Positions 8,819 to 17,504 of a DNA stretch of 64,000 nucleotides are shown piece after piece; position 1 is the first letter of the stretch, and each line of letters opens with the position of its first letter. This DNA comes from Pseudomonadota bacterium (lineage in GTDB: Bacteria; Pseudomonadota; Gammaproteobacteria; Burkholderiales; Burkholderiaceae_B), in the NCBI GenBank assembly GCA_023439305.1, contig JAEXOO010000042.1, positions 1 through 64,000 on the forward strand, read 5' to 3'. A model generated the notes under the pieces. It was given only the letters and a program-made list of their open reading frames with translations. It was not told where the DNA came from and ran no database searches. The position numbers and the translations under genes were made by a program.

Positions 8819-9483
8819 TCCAGGGCCAGTCGCAAGGCCGCCGCTGCGGCCGGTGGGGCGAAGAACAAAGCCAGCAGCAGAAAAGCCGCCAGCACGGAAA
8901 GATGGGCTTGGGCGCCCAGACCGGCCTGCACCGCCTGCACCGCACCCGCGCCAAAGACCAGCACGGGCACGTAGAAGGGCAGGATCAGCAAAGCCAGCAG
9001 GACGCCGGCCGACCGTAATCCCAGCACCAGGGCGGCCCCGATGGCGCCCACCAGACTGAGAACCGGCAACCCCAGGGCCAGGGACAGCATCAGGGCTCCC
9101 AGAGCAGGACCGGACAGACTGAACTGCAGGCCAAGAACGGGCGCCAGCAGCAGCAAGGGAATGCCTGTCAGCGCAGCATGGGCCAGCACCTTGGCCAGCA
9201 CCCAGGCCGTCAAGGGCAGGCGGCCGAACAGCACCTGCTCCAGCACACCGTCCTGCTCGTCCTGTTCGAACAAGCGCCCCAGGGACAGGAGCACCGCCAA
9301 CAGGGCCGACACCCACAGCACGCCCGGCGCCATTTGCGACAGCAAACGCGCATCCGCCCCCACGCCCAGGGGAAACAAGCTGCAGACCACCAGGAAAAAG
9401 ACCAGGGGAATCAAGGCATCGCCGGGACGGCGCAACACCAGCCGCCACTCCCGTGCCACGACGCCAGCCATGAGCTTCAACAT
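8815..9483 (-). CDS. ccmB: Haem exporter permease CcmB
   Basis: The 222-residue polytopic protein opens MLKLMAGVVAREWRLVLRRP. It holds the family segment SLGRLFEQDEQDGVLEQVLF just after the second helix and has six hydrophobic segments. It is the membrane partner of the ATPase CcmA, which drives release of haem-loaded CcmE. It overlaps ccmA by seven bases and ccmC by four. Confidence 0.93.
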   Translation of the reverse strand: MLKLMAGVVAREWRLVLRRPGDALIPLVFFLVVCSLFPLGVGADARLLSQMAPGVLWVSALLAVLLSLGRLFEQDEQDGVLEQVLFGRLPLTAWVLAKVLAHAALTGIPLLLLAPVLGLQFSLSGPALGALMLSLALGLPVLSLVGAIGAALVLGLRSAGVLLALLILPFYVPVLVFGAGAVQAVQAGLGAQAHLSVLAAFLLLALFFAPPAAAAALRLALE

Positions 9484-10097
9484 GCGCCTCCCAGGTCCAA
9501 CCCATGAACCCGGATGGCCCAGGGCACGGCCTGATGGCTGGTCATGATGACCGCGCCGTCCCGCGCCAGATGAGCCTGGACCAACCCTCCCAGAAACGCC
9601 TGGCCTGCCGCGTCCAGCGCAGTCAGTTGCTCATCCAGTATCCACAGAGGCCGCCGGCTGAGCGCGAGTCGCGTCAAGAACACCCGGCGCCGCTGACCGG
9701 CGGACAACTGGCGCACCGGCAAACGCCGCTGGGCCAGCAAACCGGCCGTACGCAATGCCTGTTCGCAGTCGGGACCGCTGCGCGAATCTCCGTCTTGCTG
9801 CAGCAGAAAGTCCAGATTTTCCTGGACCGACAAAGCAGCGCTCAAACCCGGCGCATGGCCGCCATAGACCAGCTCGCGCCGGTACTGGCTGTCATTGCGT
9901 TCCAGCGCCGCGCCGCGCCACAGCACCTGGCCGGATTCGGGCTGCGCAATATTGGCCAGGATCCGCAGCAGGCTGGTCTTGCCACTGCCGTTCGGGCCGC
10001 TGACCAGCCAGCACTGCCCCGGCTCTACCCGCAAGCTGAGCTGCGAGAACACGCGACGCTGACCTCGCTTGCAACTGAGCGAGACGGCTTCCAGCAC
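9477..10097 (-). CDS. ccmA: Cytochrome c biogenesis ATP-binding protein CcmA
   Basis: The 206-residue ABC ATPase has Walker A GPNGSGKT (34–41), signature LSAGQRRR (131–138) and Walker B LWILDE (151–156). A glutamine follows where many ABC proteins have proline (LDEQ). The start is a GTG at 10095–10097, preceded by AAAGGGG five bases upstream on the minus strand. Longer in-frame readings lack a ribosome site. It is the first gene of the ccmABCDEFGHI–ccdA operon, whose promoter should lie in 10098–10324. Confidence 0.93.
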   Translation of the reverse strand: MLEAVSLSCKRGQRRVFSQLSLRVEPGQCWLVSGPNGSGKTSLLRILANIAQPESGQVLWRGAALERNDSQYRRELVYGGHAPGLSAALSVQENLDFLLQQDGDSRSGPDCEQALRTAGLLAQRRLPVRQLSAGQRRRVFLTRLALSRRPLWILDEQLTALDAAGQAFLGGLVQAHLARDGAVIMTSHQAVPWAIRVHGLDLGGAC

Positions 10098-10324
10098 GGC
10101 AACCCCTTTACAAAAAGCAAATAGAGCGAAGCCGCCTGACGGACAGACGGCTCTCGACACCCGCAAACAGGACGGGCCTCTTTCAAGACAGCTTGTTGTA
10201 AGCTAAGTTCCTCAATGCCTGACAAAATGCCAGGGTTATTCCCGACAACAGCACCAAGACGCGGCCCCTGGGCGCGCATTATTGATAAGATGCGCCGCTA
10301 TCCTGTCTGAACCAAGAGGTCGCC

Positions 10325-10858
10325 ATGAACACCCATCTGTCCCTGTCCCCCCAGGCCTTGACGCCCGAGGCCTTCGCCCCCTACGGCTGGATGCTGGGCA
10401 AGGGACTGGCCCACGCGCCGGCCGCTGCCGCCTTCAGCAATGCCGCCACAGACTTCTGGCGCGAACACGCCTTCGACACAGGCGCGGGAGGCCAGACCGA
10501 GGTCTTGTGGGTGAATTACCGGATTCAGGATCCGCAGATCACTGCACTGGAAAACCACCTGCTGACTGAGCAGGCCTTGGTGCCGCTGACGGGTGAAGTG
10601 ATCCATGTCGTGGCCGCCAGCGACGCGCAAGGCGGCCCCGACCTGAGCAGCCTGAAGGCCTTTGTGCTCAAGCCCGGTGAGGGCGTGTGCATGAAACCGG
10701 GCTGCTGGCACAGCAGCCGCGTACGGGGCGGGGAAGTGGCCTGCCTGATGCTGACGCGCGTGTCCACCACGCTGGATCTGGTATCCCACCTGACGCAGAC
10801 CGCCCCGGCGACAGAAAGCGAAATCCGCGCTATCGCCCCCGTCACGGTGGTTCTGTAG
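10325..10858 (+). CDS. Ureidoglycolate lyase (AllA)-family cupin protein
   Basis: The 177-residue protein fits the AllA/ureidoglycolate lyase fold: LTPEAFAPYGWMLG near the N-terminus, then LVPLTGEVIHVVAA, and LKPGEGVCMKPGCWHSS, the usual metal-site strand with its histidine. AllA splits ureidoglycolate to glyoxylate and urea. A second, more canonical AllA lies at 49700–50212 in a purine module. This copy stands alone, divergent from the ccm operon, so its substrate may differ. The family assignment is fairly firm; the reaction is not. Confidence 0.7.
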   Translation: MNTHLSLSPQALTPEAFAPYGWMLGKGLAHAPAAAAFSNAATDFWREHAFDTGAGGQTEVLWVNYRIQDPQITALENHLLTEQALVPLTGEVIHVVAASDAQGGPDLSSLKAFVLKPGEGVCMKPGCWHSSRVRGGEVACLMLTRVSTTLDLVSHLTQTAPATESEIRAIAPVTVVL

Positions 10859-10859
10859 A

Positions 10860-11747
10860 TCAGAATGTAGAGGCGGCCCCGTATTTCAGGGCCAGCTCTA
10901 TAAAGGCGCGCATGGCGGCGGACTGATAGGCGCCCTTGCGCTGCATCAGGATGGCGCGCCGTTGGGGCGGCGCCGGATCCAGCCCCACGGCGACCAGGTA
11001 TTCGCTGTTCCCGGCAATGGCTGCGGGCAGCAAGGTCGCCAATCCCGTGCGTCGCACGATCTCGATGACGGCATTCAGGGAGTTGGACTCCATCAGCACC
11101 TGCAGGTCCAGATCATGCTGCCGACAATGCCGTTCGATCTGCCCCCGGGTGGCAAACTCCGGCGTCAGCAGCACCAGCGACTCACGCATCAGCGTGTCAC
11201 GGTCTATGCTGCGTCGCTCGGACAGCGCATGGGTGCGCCCCACTACCAGCGCCAGAGTCTCGACCAGCAAAGGCTGGAACTCCACCGCCGACGAGGTGGG
11301 TTTTTCAAATGCAATACCGATGTCCAGCTCGTCTTCCACCAACTGCGTTTCCACCCGTTCCTGCAGCATTTCCTGCATGACCAGACGCACATTGGGGTAG
11401 CGGCGATGAAAAGCTTCCACCAATGGTCCGATCAGATAGGATGTGAACGTAGGCGCGACCGCCACACGCAACGAGCCCCGGCTCAGGTCGCTCACGTCGT
11501 GAATGGCGCGCCGCCCTTCCTCCAGATCCTGCAAAGCCTGGCGCGCATAGCGCAGGTAGACTTCGCCCGCATCGGTCAGGCGCACACTGCGGCCGTTGCG
11601 ATCGAACAGTTGCGCTCCCAATTGGTCTTCCAGCTGGCGTATCTGTTGCGACAGAGCCGGCTGGGAAACATGCAAGGCGTGCGCAGCCCGCGTAAAACTC
11701 TGATACTGGGCAACCGCCAGGAAGTAGTTCAGATGACGCAGCAGCAC
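10860..11747 (-). CDS. cynR: LysR-family regulator CynR-like
   Basis: The protein is 295 residues when started at the GTG at 11745–11747, which has AGGAGGG six bases upstream (11754–11760). The helix-turn-helix is at residues 16–40 (SFTRAAHALHVSQPALSQQI), and the effector domain begins SRGSLRVAVAPTFTSYLIGP. Both are close to E. coli CynR as I remember it. It lies divergent from a CynT-type carbonic anhydrase, the usual cyn arrangement, so it probably regulates cynT in response to cyanate or bicarbonate. No cyanase (cynS) is present in the window. It converges with the AllA-like gene, one base apart. Confidence 0.85.
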   Translation of the reverse strand: MLLRHLNYFLAVAQYQSFTRAAHALHVSQPALSQQIRQLEDQLGAQLFDRNGRSVRLTDAGEVYLRYARQALQDLEEGRRAIHDVSDLSRGSLRVAVAPTFTSYLIGPLVEAFHRRYPNVRLVMQEMLQERVETQLVEDELDIGIAFEKPTSSAVEFQPLLVETLALVVGRTHALSERRSIDRDTLMRESLVLLTPEFATRGQIERHCRQHDLDLQVLMESNSLNAVIEIVRRTGLATLLPAAIAGNSEYLVAVGLDPAPPQRRAILMQRKGAYQSAAMRAFIELALKYGAASTF

Positions 11748-11862
11748 ATCCCGCCCTCCTATAAGTAATACCAATGAACTGTATCAGAAATCAGTATTTT
11801 ACCTTATGACTTGAGAGGAGTAATCTTCACCCTGCCCCAAATGCAGGACTACAAGGACAAGG
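11748..11862. promoter_or_regulatory. cynR–cynT divergent control region
   Basis: This 115-base gap between divergent cynR and cynT must hold both promoters and the LysR-type operator. It has an AT-rich core (11770–11815) with the phased T/A content expected of a T-N11-A site, but I cannot fix the exact operator by eye. Confidence 0.45.
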
Positions 11863-12513
11863 ATGAAAGACATTATTGAAGGCTTCCTGAAGTTTCAACG
11901 GGAAGCCTACCCCAAGCGCGCCAATCTGTTCAAGAATCTCGCGACCCAGCAAAACCCCCGCGCATTGTTCATCTCCTGTTCTGACAGCCGCCTGGTTCCC
12001 GAGCTGGTCACCCAGCGCGAGCCGGGCGATCTGTTCGTCATCCGCAACGCCGGCAATATCGTGCCTTCCTACGGCCCCGAACCCGGCGGCGTGACCGCCT
12101 CCGTGGAATACGCCGTATCCGCCCTGCGCGTGTCCGACATCGTCATCTGCGGCCATTCGGACTGCGGCGCCATGACGGCCATCGCCACCTGCCAATGCCT
12201 GGACCACATGCCCGCCGTCGATCATTGGCTGCGCTATGCCGACTCGGCGCGCCTGGTCAACGAAGCACGCCATCACGAAAACGAACAAGAGCGCATCGCC
12301 TCCATGGTGCGCGAGAACGTCGTAGCCCAGTTGGCCAATATCCAGACCCACCCCTCGGTGCGTCTGGCCATGTCCGAAGGCCGGCTGACCTTGCACGGCT
12401 GGGTCTACGACATCGAAACCGGCACCATCCAGGCCTACGACGGCGCTACCATGCAATTCATGCCGCTGGCCGAAAACCCCAACGTGCGCGTCGCTCCGCT
12501 GGTACGCGACTGA
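11863..12513 (+). CDS. cynT: Beta-class carbonic anhydrase, CynT type
   Basis: The 216-residue beta-carbonic anhydrase has zinc ligands Cys39, His98 and Cys101, with the Asp41/Arg43 pair in ISCSDSRLVPE and the second site in VICGHSDCGAM. These positions match CynT of E. coli. It interconverts CO2 and bicarbonate in the cytoplasm. In a cyn operon it resupplies the bicarbonate used by cyanase, but here no cyanase follows, so it may serve general bicarbonate supply. An intrinsic terminator follows at 12536–12565. Confidence 0.93.
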   Translation: MKDIIEGFLKFQREAYPKRANLFKNLATQQNPRALFISCSDSRLVPELVTQREPGDLFVIRNAGNIVPSYGPEPGGVTASVEYAVSALRVSDIVICGHSDCGAMTAIATCQCLDHMPAVDHWLRYADSARLVNEARHHENEQERIASMVRENVVAQLANIQTHPSVRLAMSEGRLTLHGWVYDIETGTIQAYDGATMQFMPLAENPNVRVAPLVRD

Positions 12514-12535
12514 ACGCGTCGGGCCTTGTGACAGC

Positions 12536-12565
12536 AAAACGCCATGCCCGCAGGCATGGCGTTTT
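12536..12565. terminator. Intrinsic terminator between cynT and the GntR gene
   Basis: The perfect hairpin AACGCCATGCC / GGCATGGCGTT encloses CGCA and is flanked by As on the left and Ts on the right. It can end transcription from both sides of the convergent pair. Confidence 0.85.
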
Positions 12566-12584
12566 TCATGGCCGGCCCCACCGG

Positions 12585-13331
12585 TCAGCAGCGGCGCAGC
12601 GGCTTGCGCAACGGCGGCCGATTCTGCAGCCATTCCACGATGAACTCGCCGGACTCCCGGATATGCTTGCGCATGGCTTCGCGCACTGCCTGCGGATTAC
12701 GCGCCGTCAAGGCGTCCACAATGGCATGATGATGCGCTATGCTTTTGCGCGCCCGCGATTCCACCATGGCCGCCGCCGTCATGCTCAAGATGTTCTGGGT
12801 ATAGTCCACGTGCAGATCCTTGATGATGCGCTGCAAGGACGTGTTGCCCGAAGCCTGGTAGATCATTGAATGGAACTGCGCATTGTTGTCGACCCAGCGC
12901 TGCAAATGCACCTGAAAACCGGGTGACGGTCCCTCTCGCCCCGGAACCTGCACGGCATGCAGCGCCAGCACAGCCTCGACGCAGTCCGCATGTACGATCT
13001 GCAGGCAACCCAGATCCTCGTCCGTCATGAGCTGGGCGGCCAACTCCCCGGCCATGCCCTCCAACTCCGCCCGCAGCCAATAATTGGCACTGATGTCTGC
13101 CGGACTGGGCCGCTGCACCGTCACGCCATGGCGCCATTTCTGCACCACCAGCCCCTTGATCTCCAGTTGCCGCAAAGCCTCACGCACTGGCGTGCGGCTG
13201 ACGTCATATTCATCGGCCAGCGTTTCCTGACGTAGCTTCTGCCCATGCAGATAAGTCCCATCGAAGATCTTCCGGGTCATGGACTCGACCAGGTACTTCA
13301 ACAACTCGGTGGCATCTCTTTTCGTATCCAT
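12585..13331 (-). CDS. GntR-family (FadR/FCD type) transcriptional regulator
   Basis: The 248-residue protein has an N-terminal winged helix (KLRQETLADEYDVSRTPVRE, about 32–51) and a C-terminal helical FCD ligand domain with histidines suited to a metal site (NNAQFHSMIYQ and IAHHHAIVDAL). Such proteins are usually repressors that let go of DNA on binding a carboxylic acid. It is the last gene of a minus-strand run cupin–Bug–GntR beside a gentisate-type dioxygenase, so an aromatic-acid ligand is likely. The ATG follows AAGGGGG. Confidence 0.88.
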   Translation of the reverse strand: MDTKRDATELLKYLVESMTRKIFDGTYLHGQKLRQETLADEYDVSRTPVREALRQLEIKGLVVQKWRHGVTVQRPSPADISANYWLRAELEGMAGELAAQLMTDEDLGCLQIVHADCVEAVLALHAVQVPGREGPSPGFQVHLQRWVDNNAQFHSMIYQASGNTSLQRIIKDLHVDYTQNILSMTAAAMVESRARKSIAHHHAIVDALTARNPQAVREAMRKHIRESGEFIVEWLQNRPPLRKPLRRC

Positions 13332-13368
13332 GATCCCCCTTCTTGCTCTGGCCCGGCCTCAGGCTCCG

Positions 13369-14334
13369 TCAGGACGGCTTGAAAACCTCCTTCCATTTGA
13401 CGGCCTCCTGTTCCATTTTCTTTCTGAACGCAACCGCGCCAAGCTCAACGGGCTGGCTGCCCTGGGCGTACAAACTCTGCATGTCCGGGCTTTGCAGCAC
13501 CTTCGCCATGGCCAGCTCCAGCGTGCGCATAGGTTCAGCCGGCATGCCTGCCGGCGCTACCAGCCCCGAAATCGAGCCTACATCGAAATCCTGTCCCAGC
13601 CGCTCGCTCAAGGCAGGGATATCCGCCAGACTACCACCGACCCGCTTGGCAGACGTCACCCCGAGCGCGCGCATTTTCCCCGACTCGACAAAGCTGTTGA
13701 CCACCACGGTCTCCACCGCGCTGGCCTGCACCGCGCCGGATAGCACCGCAGTCACAGCCTCAGCGCCGCTCTTATAAGGAATGTGCATGAACGATGCGCC
13801 GCTTTGGTGCTGCAACAAGGCCAGCACCTGATGAATAGACGTACCAATCCCCGAAGACGCGAAAGCCAGGCTTTCGGGCTCTCTGCGCGCCAGCTCCAGC
13901 AGCTCCTGCAGGCTGCGCACGGGAGAGGCGGCCGGCACGACCAGCACCAGCGGCGTACTGGCGATCATGGAAACATAGTCGAAATCCTTGAACGCATCGT
14001 AATTCAAGGATGGATTGATCAATGGATTGACCGCCACCATGCCGTTGGTGATGAGCATCAGCGTATATCCATCAGGCTTGGCCCGGGCGACTGAACTGGC
14101 GGCGATACTGCCTCCTGCTCCCGGCCGATTCTCCACCACGACGCTTTGGCCCAGTTCCTGCTGCAGGCCCTTGGCCACGGTGCGTGCCGTCACATCAGTG
14201 ACACCGCCCGCCCCGAACGGCACGACCAGCGTGATCGGTCGCTGCGGCCAATCGGGTTCGGCGCGCGCCCCGCCCGAAAACAGCGCCAGCAACAAGGCGG
14301 CGACCCAAAAGCCGCGTACAGAAAATACATTCAT
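13369..14334 (-). CDS. Bug-family tripartite tricarboxylate transporter substrate-binding protein
   Basis: The 321-residue periplasmic protein starts at ATG 14334 (MNVFS), with GGGGGA seven bases upstream. An upstream in-frame GTG at 14349 is less likely. The signal peptide ends GGARA. The family marks are DWPQRPITLVVPFGAGGVTD, VVENRPGAGGSIAA and KPDGYTLMLI. Bug proteins bind small carboxylic or aromatic acids. No TctA/TctB membrane genes accompany it, as is common for the many orphan Bug genes of Bordetella relatives. It may supply the ligand for the neighbouring dioxygenase pathway or act as a sensor. Confidence 0.9.
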   Translation of the reverse strand: MNVFSVRGFWVAALLLALFSGGARAEPDWPQRPITLVVPFGAGGVTDVTARTVAKGLQQELGQSVVVENRPGAGGSIAASSVARAKPDGYTLMLITNGMVAVNPLINPSLNYDAFKDFDYVSMIASTPLVLVVPAASPVRSLQELLELARREPESLAFASSGIGTSIHQVLALLQHQSGASFMHIPYKSGAEAVTAVLSGAVQASAVETVVVNSFVESGKMRALGVTSAKRVGGSLADIPALSERLGQDFDVGSISGLVAPAGMPAEPMRTLELAMAKVLQSPDMQSLYAQGSQPVELGAVAFRKKMEQEAVKWKEVFKPS

Positions 14335-14429
14335 TATTGTGTCCCCCACTATTTTTTATTCCCGGCAGGCCTTGTGGCCGTCTTGTTGGTTCCAGAGCAG
14401 GCTCTGCCGGGGGCCAGGCCTGTGTGTGA

Positions 14430-14876
14430 TCAGTGCTCCAGATCCGCGTCCGTCAGCGCCGGAACGTCTCCCTTGATATTCATGCGCCCTTCGTAAACAG
14501 GAAGCGCACCCGTGGTCGGGCCTTGATACTGGACGAAGAAAATCGTTCCGCCTGTGTCAGTCACCAATTCCTCTTCGATATGCGGGTCCGGATGAAATAC
14601 GACCGTGCCCGGCCCGAACAGCTTGCCGCCCATCTTGAACTGGCCTTCGATCACATACCAGACCTGAGCAAAGTCGTGCTTATGCAGCTTGAATCCCGCG
14701 CCAGCCTCGTAATTCAGAAAACCGGCATTGGGCTCGGTGGGCCGCTCCGCACGCGTATGAAACAGAAACTTGGTCCGGTTCTTGAACCGCCCCATTTCCC
14801 ACTCCATGTCTTCGGGGCGGCGGTACTGCGGCACCTGGTGGACCAGCACACCACGGGATGGTTCATCCATACTCAT
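14430..14876 (-). CDS. Small cupin-domain protein of an aromatic-acid module
   Basis: The 148-residue protein starts at ATG 14876 (MSMDEP) with AAGGAG six bases upstream. It contains one cupin barrel: GAGFKLHKHDFAQVWYVIEG supplies the motif-1 histidines and FGPGTVVFHPDPHIEEE the motif 2. It may be a metal-dependent isomerase, lyase or dioxygenase. It is the first gene of the minus-strand run and lies divergent from the gentisate-type dioxygenase, so it probably acts in the same pathway. I cannot name its reaction. Confidence 0.75.
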   Translation of the reverse strand: MSMDEPSRGVLVHQVPQYRRPEDMEWEMGRFKNRTKFLFHTRAERPTEPNAGFLNYEAGAGFKLHKHDFAQVWYVIEGQFKMGGKLFGPGTVVFHPDPHIEEELVTDTGGTIFFVQYQGPTTGALPVYEGRMNIKGDVPALTDADLEH

Positions 14877-15087
14877 TTCATGCTCCTTGAAGAAAAAATG
14901 TCGATTCATTCTATCGATGCTTCAAATGAAATACTGGATACAAGAATGGCGCGCCCTGGCCGTTTCCGGACAACATTTGTCCGGACTCGGATAGCGTCCT
15001 GCAAGGCTCTCCGATACCTTGGAGACATACGCCGCAGGACACATCGCCACCCCGTTTGCGCCCCGGCCCACCCCCAAGGAGAAGACC
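14877..15087. promoter_or_regulatory. Divergent control region of the ring-cleavage module
   Basis: This 211-base gap separates the divergent cupin and dioxygenase genes. It should hold both promoters and is the natural target of the GntR regulator at 12585–13331. No clear palindrome stands out by eye. Confidence 0.4.
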
Positions 15088-16215
15088 ATGAATACCGTTG
15101 CCTACGATAAATTCCGCGAAAACGTGATCGGCCGCGCCAATGTGGCCGACACCCCCGAGCTGCTGTCCTACTACCAGGATCTGGAGCGCCTGGGCACCGC
15201 CGCCTTGTGGACGGTGGCCAACAAGATCGAGCCCTGGCAGCCCAAGTCGCAATCCGTGCCCATGTTGTGGCGCTACCGCGATCTGCGCGAACATGTGCTG
15301 CAATCGGTGTCGCTGGTGTCACCCGAAAAAGCTGGACGACGCGTGATCTACTTCGAAAACCCCGGCCGCAAAGATGTCGCCGCCGCTGTAGGTTGGCTGT
15401 ACTCCGGCCTGCAGGTCATGCATCCGGGCGAATGCGCTTCGGCTCATTGGCACTCCTCTTCGGCGCTGCGCTTCATCATGGAGGGCCGCGGTGCCTACAC
15501 CATCGTCAACGGCCACAAGATGACGCTGGGGGCCAACGATTTCGTCATCACGCCCAATGGCTGCTGGCACGAGCACGGCGTGGACGAAGACGGCCTGCCC
15601 TGCATCTGGCAGGATGGTCTGGACATCCCCCTGGCCAACGCCATGGAAGCCGGTTTCTTCGGCGTGCATCCCGACCTCCATCAGGCCGTGGGCTTTCCCG
15701 TGGACGATGCCGTGAACATCTGGGGCGCGCCCGGCCTGCGCCCCGACGATGTCAAGTGGAACCAGTCGTATTCACCGCTGTTCAAGTATCAGTGGGAGCC
15801 TACCTACGAAGCCCTGCTGCGCTACTCGAAAGCGGCTGAAGGCACCCCCTACGACTGTCTGTTGATGAACTACACCAATCCGGCGACCGGCGGCCACGTC
15901 ATGGCGACCATGGGCGCCAGCATGCAGATGCTGCGTCCCGGCTTCGTCGGCAAGGCGCATCGCCACACCGGCAGCTTCCTGTACCAGGTGGCCAAGGGCA
16001 GCGGCTACTCCATCATCAACGGCCAGCGTCTGGACTGGCAGGAGCACGATGTGTTCTGCGTTCCCTCCTGGGCCTGGCACGAACACGTCAACGCCTCCCA
16101 AACCGACGATGCCTGCCTGTTCTGCTTCAACGATCTGCCTGTCATTCAGAATATGGGCTTCTATCGCGAAGAAGCGCTGGCCGACAATGGCGGGCATCAG
16201 CCTGTCCTGGGCTAG
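15088..16215 (+). CDS. Gentisate 1,2-dioxygenase-type double-cupin ring-cleavage dioxygenase
   Basis: The 375-residue protein starts at ATG 15088 with AAGGAG at 15076–15081. It has two cupin halves. The first has AHWHSSSALRFIMEGRGAYT, with iron ligands HxH and then WHEHG. The second has KAHRHTGSFLYQVAKGSGYS with WHEHVN. This is the layout of gentisate, salicylate and 1-hydroxy-2-naphthoate dioxygenases, which open an aromatic ring using Fe(II) and O2. Substrates within the group cannot be told apart by eye. No maleylpyruvate isomerase or fumarylpyruvate hydrolase is adjacent, so the rest of the route lies elsewhere. Confidence 0.85.
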   Translation: MNTVAYDKFRENVIGRANVADTPELLSYYQDLERLGTAALWTVANKIEPWQPKSQSVPMLWRYRDLREHVLQSVSLVSPEKAGRRVIYFENPGRKDVAAAVGWLYSGLQVMHPGECASAHWHSSSALRFIMEGRGAYTIVNGHKMTLGANDFVITPNGCWHEHGVDEDGLPCIWQDGLDIPLANAMEAGFFGVHPDLHQAVGFPVDDAVNIWGAPGLRPDDVKWNQSYSPLFKYQWEPTYEALLRYSKAAEGTPYDCLLMNYTNPATGGHVMATMGASMQMLRPGFVGKAHRHTGSFLYQVAKGSGYSIINGQRLDWQEHDVFCVPSWAWHEHVNASQTDDACLFCFNDLPVIQNMGFYREEALADNGGHQPVLG

Positions 16216-16235
16216 ACGCACTTCCCTGGCAGGAC

Positions 16236-16288
16236 GGCCGCAGCATGCTGCGGCCACACTCGGCGCCCCTCGCGGGGCGCTTCTCTTT
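16236..16288 (+). terminator. Double hairpin terminator after the dioxygenase gene
   Basis: The 20-base perfect palindrome GGCCGCAGCATGCTGCGGCC (16236–16255) is followed by GCGCCCC/GGGGCGC (16263–16269 and 16274–16280) and a T-rich tract. The second hairpin is the likely terminator. Confidence 0.7.
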
Positions 16289-16421
16289 CTCCGCCCGGGC
16301 GCTATACTCAAAACTTGAAGAATCAATAATCACGCGCCTTTCATGCCGTTTGGACGAACGGACGAACGGCGCTGGCGCAGCCTGGCCCACAGAGCCCTTT
16401 GCAGCCAGAGCGGAGGCAGAC

Positions 16422-17504
16422 ATGCACCCTTCCATGACGGGATGGACCCAGGCCCTGCTGGGCCGCCACGCGCTTCTCGTGTCACGCGACGTCGAGGAAG
16501 TGCGCACGCGCATTGCCGCCCTGCTCAACGAACACGAGCTGACGCCTCATGGCGCCACCCTGACCGCCCGCCTGCATGGCGTCCAGGCCGATGCGCTGAG
16601 CCTGTGGCGACTGGAATATGGCGAGGCGGTCACCGTCGAAGAAACCCGCCCCGGGGGTGAGTTTCTGCTGGTGCAGATGCCGCTGTCAGGTTCGGTGCAA
16701 GTACAGTGCGACGAAGGCCATTGGTCGGTCAGCGCAGGTTCGGGCCTGATCATGCCCTCCGACAAGCCCCATCGATTGCTCTGGGAAGCGGGCGCGGCGC
16801 AGATCATCCTGAAAGTGCCCTTGAGCCGCCTGCTGCTTGAATACCAGCACCTGACCGGATCAACCGCCCGCGAACCCTTGAGCTTTGAACGACAGATTCG
16901 GCTGGCCGCCAGCGACGGCGAGCAATGGAGCGCCCTGTTGCGCTACTTCTGTGAACAGTTGGCGCATCCCTCGCCCCTGGGCGCGATCAAGACCCGCATG
17001 GCCGAAGAAGCGCTGATACGCCACCTGCTGGTGGCCCAGTCGGTAACGCTGCGCGAGCATGTGTTGGGCGAGCGCGGCCTGCGGGTGCCGCACACCCTGC
17101 AACAAGCCCACGATTTCATGCAAGCCCATATGCAGGAAGAAATCCGCCTGGACGACATCGCCCGGCACTGCGGCGCAAGCCCGCGCAACCTGACCCGCCT
17201 GTGCCAGCAACACTACGGCCTCAGCCCCATGCAGTGGCTGCGCAACCTGCGGCTGGACAAGATACATCAGGAGCTGATCCAGTCCCATAGCGACCGCAGC
17301 GTGTCGGAAATCGCCCTGCACTGGGGCTGCGCCCACCTGGGCCGATTCGCAGCAGCCTACAAACAGCGTTTCGGCCAGGCGCCGCATCAAACAAGACGCC
17401 TATCGCCGGCACCGCCCTTGCCGCTCAAGCGTATCCCAACTGCTTCAGACTCAGACGGGCCGCCTGGGCCAGCACCGCATCGCGCTGTTCGTCCGAGCCT
17501 CTGA
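16422..17504 (+). CDS. AraC-family transcriptional regulator
   Basis: The protein is 360 residues from ATG 16422, chosen because CGGAGG lies at 16411–16416; an upstream in-frame start would add a frame with no coding character. The N-terminal half resembles the AraC_binding_2 cupin-like sensor (LLVQMPLSGSVQV). The C-terminal 100 residues hold the two helix-turn-helices (IRLDDIARHCGASPRNLTRL and VSEIALHWGCAHLGRFAAAY). It may control the adjacent dioxygenase or the aromatic-acid module. Its last 80 bases overlap the end of the beta-lactamase gene on the other strand, an unusual convergent overlap; the proline-rich tail past residue 330 is probably unstructured. Confidence 0.87.
   Translation: MHPSMTGWTQALLGRHALLVSRDVEEVRTRIAALLNEHELTPHGATLTARLHGVQADALSLWRLEYGEAVTVEETRPGGEFLLVQMPLSGSVQVQCDEGHWSVSAGSGLIMPSDKPHRLLWEAGAAQIILKVPLSRLLLEYQHLTGSTAREPLSFERQIRLAASDGEQWSALLRYFCEQLAHPSPLGAIKTRMAEEALIRHLLVAQSVTLREHVLGERGLRVPHTLQQAHDFMQAHMQEEIRLDDIARHCGASPRNLTRLCQQHYGLSPMQWLRNLRLDKIHQELIQSHSDRSVSEIALHWGCAHLGRFAAAYKQRFGQAPHQTRRLSPAPPLPLKRIPTASDSDGPPGPAPHRAVRPSL

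Noticed and set aside
8819..9505. In-frame upstream extension of ccmC
   Set aside because: The added residues are Gly/Ala/Arg-rich, overlap ccmB in another frame, and the ATGA overlap at 8815–8818 gives a better start.
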